A stretch of 64,000 nt of DNA from Lithodes maja (taxonomy: Eukaryota; Arthropoda; Malacostraca; Decapoda; Lithodidae): assembly GCA_037953745.1 (NCBI GenBank), contig JBAKBP010007170.1, forward strand, positions 38,569-102,568, given 5' to 3'. Position 1 is the stretch's first letter. Every line of letters begins with the position of its first letter. Both the position numbers and the translations under genes were made by a program. Below are positions 29,519-38,800 of the stretch, in pieces. Under the pieces are notes generated by a model that was not told the DNA's origin, made no database searches, and was given only the letters and a program-made list of their open reading frames with translations.

Positions 29519-29527
29519 TATATAAAG
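29519..29527 (+). promoter_or_regulatory. TATA box of the Harbinger transposase
   Basis: TATATAAAG, 116 bases before the ATG at 29643, suitably placed to start transcription near 29550. The opposing MADF gene has its own TATA box at 32269-32280. Confidence 0.45.
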
Positions 29528-29642
29528 ACCTTGACTCGGTCACAGAGAACATTCTGAGTTGAGCAGCCACACCGAGCAGAGCTACTCTTCACCACCACCA
29601 CATTATAACCTCGACCCTTGGACATACCTGTTAAATTTTGAG

Positions 29643-30674
29643 ATGGTGAGGCATACGCAGCATCTACGCAAGAGGGATTTACGTGTTGATATGGCCCTTA
29701 TCGCCCAGCGGATGCATCTCATTTATCTGGAATGCCTATTGGAGCTTGCCAGAAAGGAGAAGGAAGCTGAGAGTGAAAGGAAGGAAGAAGAGGAGAGGAG
29801 AAAACAGACGAAGAAGCGAAAAGTGTGGACGAGAGCGTGGCTGTCAAGGCGAGGTAGATTTGGGGGTTATGAAAACCTTATGAAAGAAGTGGAAGCAGAG
29901 GACCCAGCGGATTTCAAAAACTTCCTGAGAGTGGACTCGGCACTCTTTACAGAAATTCTCAACAAAATTCGACCCATCATTGCCAAAAAGGACACAAACT
30001 TGAGGAAAGCCATAGAACCTGGTTTGCGTTTGGCAGTGACATTGCGTTACCTAGCTACAGGTGACAGCTTCAAGAGTCTCAGTTACTTGTTCAGGATAGC
30101 GCACAACACCATCTCCAAAATTGTGCCCTAGGTGTGTGAGGCTACTGTGAGTGCATACATGGATGATGTCATTGTTTGTCCTACAACACCAGAAGAGTGG
30201 AAGGTGGTTGCAAATAGATTTGTTACAAAGTGGCAATTTCAACATGCTTTGGGCGCTTTGGATGGCAAACATGTTGCCATCAGAAAACCACCAAAAGCTG
30301 CCACTACCTTCTACAACTATAAAGGTTACCACTCCATTGTGCTGCTTGCCATCGCTGACGCTGACTACAAATTCCTCTACATCGATGTTGGTGCAGAGGG
30401 ATCAGCGTAAGATGGAAGGTTGTTTCTACGAACCCCTATTCGTTTGCTGTTGGAGAGGGATGATGTTGGTGTTCCTGAGCCTGAACCGCTTGAAAATGGC
30501 AACGAGGAAATTCCATTCTTCTTCATTGGAGACGACGCATTTCCACTGAGGACTTGGATGATGAAACCATACCCACTGTGAGGCTTGGATGACGAGAAGC
30601 GCATTTTAAATTATCGCCTATCCAGAGCCCGGAGAGTGGTTGAAAATGCGTTCGGTATCATGTCCGCCAGGTAA
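29643..30674 (+). pseudogene. PIF/Harbinger transposase with three in-frame stops
   Basis: From ATG 29643 one frame runs about 343 codons to a TAA at 30672. It is interrupted only by TAG 30129, TAA 30408 and TGA 30579; there is no frameshift. It shows a charged coiled N-terminus (KEKEAESERKEEEERRKQ), GLRLAVTLRYLATGDSF, FRIAHNTISKIV, then catalytic blocks of the DDE_Tnp_4 family: ALDGKHVAI (D codon 30261), YIDVGAEGS (D codon 30384), FFIGDDAFPL and RARRVVENAFGI (E codon 30642). The product would excise and insert the transposon with help from a MADF/Myb-like partner. CAGGTAAAA at the end may be a splice donor leading to a last exon that I could not trace. The stops make this copy inactive. Confidence 0.85.
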
Positions 30675-30720
30675 AAGCCGATGTTTAAAATGTATATAAA
30701 TATTTGTTATGTTTATAATT

Positions 30721-30741
30721 ATATATATATATATATATATC

Positions 30742-30789
<48 letters not shown>
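30721..30789. repeat. TA dinucleotide microsatellite
   Basis: Nearly pure TA for about 69 bases with single C or TT interruptions, between the two convergent Harbinger genes. Confidence 0.95.
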
Positions 30790-30792
<3 letters not shown>

Positions 30793-30941
30793 TCTATACA
30801 TCTACATTTAATATATATGTTTGTATAGCTACATATGGAAATAGTTGGAAGTATAAAACATTAAATATATAGTTTTATATCCATATTGACTATATACAGG
30901 AATTTTTTTGTGAACTACTCTTGCGGTAAACATTAATAAGA

Positions 30942-32195
30942 TTAAATGCTTACTTTGTTCAAGTACAGGGGATCATCTTTGGACGGACGTCCACGTTTTG
31001 CCCCCGTACCCCTCCTGTAGGTTGAGGGCATGACAGGAGAGTTTGACAGCTCATCATTGTCCATGGCCTGCCCCATGGCCTCCTCCGTCTGGGCTACATC
31101 CTCCTCCAAATCCACGACCACCTCCTCCTGCTCCTCCTCCAAGTTCTGCTGGGGATGCGTCCTTTTCTTGATCTGAAAGTGAAATACAATAAATACCATA
31201 CCGAACTTATAAAACATTATAATGTCAAACATATTAATAATTGTACACACAATAAAAAGTTAACCAAATAAGAATGAAAATATATGTAAATATATATAGC
31301 ATATGGTTTCATATATCCTTGTTCATACCTTCCAGCTACTAATCCTGGGGTCATTTTGGGATACATTGTCCTTAAGGAATGAAAATGTATCCCAAATCCA
31401 CTGGTATCTCATGGTCATCCTCTTAGCGCCGGACCCGCTCTTCCGGTTCAGCAGTTTGCCGTAGCGTGTCCTAATGTTTATGTGTAAAATTTGGACACAA
31501 TTTCAGCTGAAAAGGGAACGAGAGAGTGCATTAAAAAACATCAAAAGAATATGTCAACATTTTGTGAGATTGAGGGGAGAGTATTTAGCACAATACAAAG
31601 GGCAAGCACAAGAAATACACTGAAATATAACATTTTTCAATTGTCAAGTTCTTATATTATTGTGTAAATGTATTCATAGCACCACTTTGATCACACGCAC
31701 CATTATATGTATTTCCAAATAACTTATAGCCACTTACCTGGTAAACTGATTTGTTTGCCATTCCTTTCGCAAAGACGGCCCTTGTACATTTTGTCGTGGT
31801 GACGAGGGTCCGCCTTGCACCATAGGGCTGGGTGGTTCAGGACCCAATCAGCCAGGTCGTTCTCCATCGCGGCAGTTATGATCCTGTGAGGGATGTCTTG
31901 CTCCGTGTCGGAGGACGACCTGTCGTGCTCTTGGGTCACCTGGACGTCGCTGTCCTCTTGGGGCCTGTGGACCTCAACCTGCACTTCGTCCTGGCTAGTG
32001 AACAGTTGCTCGCTCGCCTGCTGCTGGTTGTCCTGGTTGCCTTCCACGTCCATTGTTGCCACCTCTCCTTCAAGTTCCTCAATGACATCCAAAATTTCAG
32101 TGGCTTGGAGGCGTCTCACTGCGAACACTTTTGATGGTCGCCTTCTTCTTGGTCGGCGCCCCCTTCTTCTGTTGTGGTGGTTTCTTGGGAGCCAT
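30942..32195 (-). pseudogene. Harbinger-associated MADF/SANT-like protein, three exons, frameshifted
   Basis: On minus, ATG at 32195 starts MAPKKPPQQKKG with a lysine-rich stretch. Exon 1 ends at 31738 with CAG and donor GTAAGTG. Exon 2 is 31506-31329 (acceptor CCTTTTCAG, donor GTATG). Exon 3 is 31172-30942 (acceptor TTTCAG). Exons 1 and 2 together give a MADF domain: WVLNHPALWCKADPRHHDKM, then LRTRYGKLL-like NIRTRYGKLLNRKSG and YQWIWDTFSFLKDN. Exon 3 is acidic, then has an AT-hook-like KRGRPSKDDP. PIF/Harbinger elements carry such a second DNA-binding protein that works with the transposase. Two disruptions are visible: the frame of the first 22 codons does not join the long frame (near 32130, an AAAA run), and exon 2 changes frame near ACACATAAACATTAG (about 31470-31485). 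Exon limits are my reading of splice consensus. Confidence 0.7.
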
Positions 32196-32268
32196 GGTTC
32201 AATATTTGGAGAGTGTTGGTTGGGTTGTTGAGTGGAACTGTGGAATTACCTTTTCTGACCTGTCCCGC

Positions 32269-32280
32269 GGTATATATACC
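32269..32280 (-). promoter_or_regulatory. Palindromic TATA box of the MADF gene
   Basis: GGTATATATACC, a perfect palindrome, 74-85 bases before the minus-strand ATG at 32195. It fits as a core promoter. Confidence 0.45.
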
Positions 32281-32322
32281 CCCTGACCTTACCCCACCTC
32301 TGCCAGACTACAACGGGTACCT

Positions 32323-32778
32323 GAGAATTTCAGGTGCTGTCACACGAGCGCTTTTCCCGTCAATTTTACCTGATCAAGTTATTTGTCAATATTATTTGAG
32401 ATACTTTTGCATAAATAGGTAAATATAGTGAAGGTAAACTATGTGGCTGGTTACATTTCAACGTATTTATATTTGTGTGCCTTTCATACCATCATTGCTT
32501 GTAAATATTAATAGCTAAAGTGTTAAGTGCGACTACAACAAACGAAAATGGAGAACTTCATGTGCTGTCACACGAACGTTTTTCCCGGCAATTTAACCTG
32601 AGCTATTTATTTCTCAATATTATTTGTAATTGTTTGGCATAAATAGGTAAATTTAGTGAATGTAAACTATGTGTCTGGTTATATTTCAATATATTTACAT
32701 TTGTGTACCTTTCAGACAATAGTTGCTTGTAAATATTCCTAGATACAGGGTTAGTACGACTACAACAAACTAAACTGA
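32323..32778. repeat. 228-bp tandem duplication
   Basis: 32323-32550 and 32551-32778 align along their length. GAGAATTTCAGGTGCTGTCA matches GAGAACTTCATGTGCTGTCA. CATAAATAGGTAAAT, GTAAACTATGTG and GACTACAACAAAC also recur. Many point differences show it is old. It probably lies at the right end of the Harbinger element. Confidence 0.8.
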
Positions 32779-33040
32779 AAAGCAAACACACTTGACAGGT
32801 TGATAATCCCTTTTTATTACACACCTCGCCAAACATGCTCTTACTAGGTCGTCTGGACTGAATTCTTAAATAGAATTTGCTACACAGTGGAAGGTAAAGC
32901 CAGCAAAGCAGAAGAAAGGGAGAGAGTGAGAGGTTATTTCGAACAAAGGCATTGGCTATGATAATGAAGTGGAAGAATAGCAAACACAGACTCCCTCTCC
33001 CACAGTCACTCTCTCTCTCTCTCTCGCTTTCTTTCTTTGC
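32779..33040. other. Spacer with CT microsatellite
   Basis: No gene recognised. A CT run occupies 33009-33025. Confidence 0.5.
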
Positions 33041-33044
33041 TGGA

Positions 33045-33779
33045 ATATTTCCATGAAATGCTGAGTGAGTATGACAAAAGTAGATTCATAGACATCCTTT
33101 ACTTAGATTTTCAAAAGCTTTTGACAAAGTGCCTCATTGCAGGCTAATGTAAAAAGTGAAGTGAGTGCGCTAGGTATCAATACAGAGGTCACAAATTAGA
33201 TAGAAAGTTGGCTAACAGGTTAGACAACAACGAATGGTAATCAATGGTGTTTCTTCTAAGTGGACTGCAGTCACTTCTGGAGTTCCACAGGGATCTGTCT
33301 TTGGCCCACTCCTGTTTATCATATGTCAATGACACAGATATTGGTCTGTTAGGTGTGATCTCCAAGTTTGCAGATGACATCAAACTTGGAATGCATGTGA
33401 AAGACCCCGAAGGGGTTGAATCAGGATGGACCTTAACAGACTGGGTGAATGGTCGGAGACATGGCAAATGCCTATAAACTTGGAAAACTGCAAGGTGATG
33501 TATATCGGCCAGGCAAACCCCAAGTCAGACTATTCACTATTGGGAATGCCTCTGGAAGTGACTGACTTGGAAAAGGATTTGGGTGTTCTGAATAGCAGTG
33601 ACCTAAAGTTTTCCAAACAGTGTATTGAAGTAGAGAAGAAAGCTCAGAAATTATTGGGCTATAATATTAAGAGGCAATTTAAGTATAGAAATATGGAAAT
33701 AGTCCTCACACTTACAACGCTCTGATACAGCCTCTCCTGGAGAATACTATTCAATTCTGGTCTCCAGCATTCAGGAAAG
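33045..33779 (+). pseudogene. CR1/jockey-like LINE reverse transcriptase fragment
   Basis: Several frames together show LDFQKAFDKVPH (motif A, near 33100), SGVPQGSVFGPLLFI (near 33280), FADDIKLG (catalytic box, 33367-33390), LNRLGEWSETWQMPIN, KCKV-like NCKVMYIG, EKDLGVLNSSDLKFSKQC and LLENTIQFWSPAFRK. These match the palm and thumb of CR1 or jockey reverse transcriptases. Stops and frameshifts show it is dead. It is cut at 33779 by the 5' LTR of element 3, and the continuation is not found after the 3' LTR. Confidence 0.75.
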
Positions 33780-35640
33780 TGTGACGCATGTCGAGTATGA
33801 GCATGCTGTACAGAACGCCCAGTCAGGCCCCACTCTCGCTAGGATCGTCAGGGCAGGAACTTTGGCTGTAGTCTGTGTAGAGTTTCCTAACTTAGTTTAT
33901 GTGAGCCGTTGTACTATAAGTATTATAAATATGTATTTTGTTTTCATCTGAGTCAACGAGTTCTATTTTATATCATTAGTTATAAGTATTGTGTGTGGGA
34001 CTTATATGTAATGATGAGAGGAGAGAGAGAGAGATATTACGTAACGGGGACCAGTGAGTGCGCCACGCGGGCAGATAGGCCTAATTCCCTCCTCCCTCCT
34101 CCCTTCCTCCCTTTCAGCGCGTGGGAAGTTCTTTGTCGATCCCAGATTGAGAGAGAATATGACGTCATGATTGCCAGTGGGCGGTCCTTAGTAGTTGGCG
34201 TTATGCTCACTAAAGGGCCGAGTATAAAAAGGGAGGTCCCGCCGCATTTTCCTCAGAGCTCATCAGGCAAAGCGACTTCTCATATCCCTTGCAACTATCC
34301 ATATTCTTCCGACTGATGTGAACTTTCTCTACTCTCTGAAGTGAACAGCCTATCTTCTTCTCTTCTCGTCCCTGTTTAACCTCCATGACCCCTTTGGTGC
34401 AGATTTAGTCAGCCAAAGTATTATCGCTTGAGTTCTCACGAGATAAGTGCCTGTTAGATAGCCTATTTTTGGAAGGGTTAACTAGAATAGGATTGATTGA
34501 TGTTTGTTGCACTCGTATATGCATTTCCCTGTGTGCGATTATTCATGTTCCTGTTTTCTGCTGGTTTAGGCAATGCTAGACTGGGATAGGGTTTCTGAGT
34601 TGTGATTTCCTATGAGTACTAGGTTGCGGTTGAACCAGTACAATTGCAACGGAGACGTGGAACGCCTAGGTGGTCTTTCTGACTGTGTACCGTGGGAGTT
34701 TAGCACTGTGTTGCGAGTGAGGGCTTTTGCCTGTGCCACCCAACACTGTGCTATCTCATTTGCTTGACTTTGAGAGGATCGCCAGGAGAGAACCAGATAC
34801 TAGTGATCTGGATCTCTCAAGAGAGCATCCCGTCAATTACCGTAATTTGGCCGCACAGTCTTAAGGACCTCGCTAGGCTACGAGCCGCTTGCTCAGCCAT
34901 TGTCTCTTAACCTTAGATATCCCAGCTAGACTTTGCTCGACCAGCAGATACAGCATAGTATTGAAGCTTCTCCTTATGTATATTATTGTTTAAGCACTAT
35001 TGATTTCATGTGTGGCACGCTTAGCTACTTCAGAGATTAGTGGCCCACGAGCACAATCTTAGTAGGCTATTGCCAGTGCATTGTCGGAGTACTTCTTCTT
35101 AATGTTTGCCATATCCTATTGCTTATTCTTATAATTCTTCTTATGTCAATTTAAAGCCTTTAATTACCAGTGAGTTATTCATTAAATTGCTGTTCAAAAT
35201 CCGATACTTACTTCTTATGAGTATTCGAGAAGCATCTAACTTATCAGAAGATTCCTTGCTTGATGCTCGAGGACTATTGTTTAACGTAACGTAATAGTGC
35301 CGATCCGAAGTAGAGGGTGGAGGACTTCTTAAGTTCTTAGTTCAAGGGTGGATTACTTCGGCTTCGGCCAACACTATTCTTTAGTGTTGTAGTACTTTCT
35401 TCTTTGTTTGATTGTTGACCAGACTAGATAACTCCCGTCTTGCTATTAGTCTGTTGTGTGAAACGCTAGTACCGAGTTCTTGTATACCCCGTTATAGCAG
35501 ATAGAACTCTGGAGGGTAGTGGCGTTTTTTGTTCGGCTGGCAGTACTCTGGGGTTGGGATCGTGTGTTTCCGTTGTGGCAGCGAGCCATACTCGAGTCCT
35601 GTGTAAGAGCCCTAGTGTACCCGAGTGCCCGGTCGTAACA
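33780..35640 (+). repeat. Element 3 5' LTR
   Basis: 1861 bp, TGTGACGCATG to CCGGTCGTAACA. It is almost identical to the 3' LTR except a block at about 34186-34262 and a 5-base extra AGTGA near 34340. Confidence 0.93.
34160..34255 (+). promoter_or_regulatory. Element 3 LTR core promoter: CRE, TATA, initiator
   Basis: The CRE palindrome TGACGTCA is at 34160-34167, TATAAAAA at 34223-34230 and TCAG with A at 34255, 32 bases from the TATA start. The 3' LTR keeps the same motifs and spacings (41907-41914, 41970-41977, A 42002) although the sequence between CRE and TATA differs. Conserved spacing in unlike sequence supports a real promoter. ATF/CREB-type binding is inferred from the consensus. Confidence 0.65.
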
Positions 35641-35642
35641 AA

Positions 35643-35654
35643 TGGCGACCTTGC
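35643..35654 (+). other. Element 3 primer-binding site
   Basis: TGGCGACCTTGC, two bases after the 5' LTR and identical to the site in elements 1 and 2, so the same tRNA primer is likely. Confidence 0.75.
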
Positions 35655-35854
35655 TTAGGATTTTGTGAACAGTATAATTTTTTGCAGAGTTGTACAACAT
35701 TTGTTTGTTCGTACTTTAGCGTACATATTGAAGAATATTTTTTTTTTGTAAGGCAATTAGGAGAGCATTTAAGAGACTCCAGTTAATTTAGTAATTAGTG
35801 CTTGCATAAGGGAGTTTAACACTTTTGTCTCGAGAATTTTTTGTGAACTTCAGT

Positions 35855-38800
35855 ATGTCGGGCCCTAGTACTGACGAGGAGCGAGAGATGCTATTTGAGG
35901 AGGTGCCGTTAGTAACTAGTGAGGAGGATGCTAGACTTTTTGTGAGTAAGCAGTACCACGTGACGGAGGAGAGGCTGACTGGGGTGAATGTTTATGGCTT
36001 GCACCTGATAGCCAAGGTTTTGGGTCTATCCAATGTGGGAGGGATGTCCAAGGGGGAGCTGATTTCCTGGGTGTTGCGTGGGCGACATGGGGTTTCGGAG
36101 GAGAGGGCGTTTGGGGGGGTTCCTCCCCAGATCCCCTCTCACTCGACTCCCACAGTGCCGTCCACTCAGTTGCCGGAGGTTAGCACTCTCCCACAGAGGG
36201 ATGAGAATTGGAAGATTGGAGTGCCCTCGGGCGGTGCGTATGGTGGTTCCCCAGTTCTTGCCCCCCCTCCTTCAGTAGTGGCAGCTCCCTCTTCCGGCCT
36301 GTCTCCTGAGATGATATTTAAACTCGAGCTTGCTAAAATGGAGAATGAGGCTAGGAAGCAGGAGATGGAGAATGAGTCTAGGAGGTATGCAATCGAGGCT
36401 GAGTCTAGGAAGTATGCGATTGAGGCTGAGTCTAGGAAGCAGGAGAATGAGACTAGGAAGCAGGAGAATGAGACTAGGAGGCACGAGGATGAGACTAGGA
36501 GGCACGAGGCTGAGCTTAGATACGACTCCGAGAAATATTGTGCTCAGATAGACTTAGATAAGACTCGTGCAGAGTCGACAGGGATTCGGATGGGCCGGGA
36601 GGGCCAAGTAAGAGAACAGTCCTTGTCTCACTTAGTCAAATTGGTGCCGGCATTTAGTGAAACTGAAGTCACAGAATTTTTTAATCGTTTTGAGAAGAAG
36701 TGTAGGGAGCATAATTGGCCTGAAGAGAAGTGGGCAGCTCTGGTCTCCTCAAGACTTACGGGTAAGGGTCTGAAGGCTTATGATGCACTGCCTTTAGAGT
36801 CTTGCATTGATTACCCAGAATTGAAGAGAGCTGTCCTACGGGCATACGAGTTGCAACCAGAAACATATCGATTGAAGTTTCGGGGTGTTACAAAGACTAG
36901 GGAGGCGACCTTTCTTGAACATGCCCGGGACTTAAAAGATGCACTTACAAACTGGACACGTTCTGAGAAAGCTGAGACGGCCGAACAGTTGACTGAGCTG
37001 TTTCTGCTCGAGCAGTTTTATAAGTGTACAGGTGCAGAAATGACTTTAACTATTAAAGAAAAGAATCCAAAAACTCTACAGGAGGCAGCTGAGATGGCTG
37101 ACCTCCGGCTATCATTAATTCGTGGGTGCGGGTCTGCCCAGCGTAGTGAGGCAGGTAACAAGGGGCGTGACGCCCCACCCCCCCGAGTTAGTAATATATC
37201 TTATGCAAACAAGTACAAGAGTTATGATACCAAGACTGACCACAAGACTAGCACCGTCCCATTTAAGAAGGGGCCGGGCCCTTCCCAGTACCAAGGGAAG
37301 CCCAAAGGGGAGTTAGAGTGTTATCAATGTCATAAAAAGGGGCACTTTGCAAGAGTCTGTCCTAGCAAACCACCTACAGCAGCTGTGTCTTTGGCCTGCA
37401 ACATTGGTGTGTCTCTGAAGCCTTCTGAGTTTGCCCGGGGCAGTTCGTCAGAGGCTGAGGCACAGCCAATGCAGAAGCACCTGGGAGGCTCGAACCCTGC
37501 TCAGGATGTTTTTTGCGACCATAGAGGACGGGGTTGCGTGATGTGGGCGGGGCGCAAGCATGGAGTAGAGGTCTTGCGTGATACAGGTGCTTCCCAGACT
37601 TTGATGAAAAACTTGACTGGCTACCCTATAAATGCGGCTCGGGTGGTGGTGGTGCAGGGTATTAATGCAACTCGGTCATACCCGCTGGTGCGGTTGGAGT
37701 TGGAGGTGGATGGTGTGGCACGTGAATTGGATGTTGGGATTGTGGAGAAACTGCCAGTGGAGGGCGTCGACCTTCTTCTCGGCAACGACTTTGCAATGCC
37801 CGCTTCTGAGGTTCTACCCTTAGTCGTTGCCGAGAGGCCGGCCGACGTGAGTAGGGAAGAGCGAGAGTGGGTCGAGCGGTGCCAGGCACAACCCATGGCG
37901 TGTGCTGTCACCCGAGCTCGGGCAGCTAAAGTGTCACAGCCTAGTCCTCCGTCTTCAGATCAACAGGAGGAGGCTAAAGCTGGAGTTGGTTTTAAGAGTT
38001 TTGACTCGGCGGCTCTCCTGGGTGATTCAGTATTAGCACCATTACTTAGTTCTGGAGTAGCCCCTGGGCCTGTCATCGAGAGTGACGAGGCTGGGCATGA
38101 CGAGTCTCCACGACAGCAACGTTATGAACATCGAGAGAGACAGAGGGAGCAGCTCAGTATCGGGGAGGGTCATGCATTGCTCCGGGAGCAGTTAGATCGC
38201 TTGGCACCCTCAGATATACGTCGGTTGCAGCTGGAGGACCCTGAGCTCCAAACGTGTGCTAATGGAGCTGTGGAGCTCGACGAGGACGGTGATGCACAGC
38301 CGGGAGATTTTTTTTATTTAGATGGCATCCTGTATCGGCGTTTTCAAGACCCTAACCGTAGCTGGAAGATGGGGTCCGGGGTAGTGGACCAGTTGATGGT
38401 GCCGCGGGAGTGCAGGGATAGCCTACTGAGTTTGGCGCATGACACACCGCTGGCAGGACATTTGGGGGTAAGAAAAACGGTGGCGGCTTTGGGGAAGTTG
38501 TTTTGGTGGCCGGGGATGAAGTCTCATGTGCAGTCCTGGATAAACTCATGTGATATTTGTCAACGGGTCGGGAAACCAAACCAAGTTATTCCTAAAGCTC
38601 CGTTGCACCCTATTCCTGTAATTGGGCCACCTTTTAGTAAGATTGTTGTTGACATGGTTGGTCCCCTCCCTCCCACAAAGGCTGGTAATAAATTTTTGTT
38701 AACCATCATGGATGTTGCCACTAGATACCCCGATGCATACCCCATGAAAAACGGCATGGCTAAGACGGTAGTCAGTAACTTGTTGTGGTACTTTTCAAGG

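Noticed and set aside
33909..34316. 135-codon frame in the element 3 LTR (and its copy at 41656-42063)
   Set aside because: It crosses the promoter and its sequence changes in the swapped block; no domain or codon conservation.
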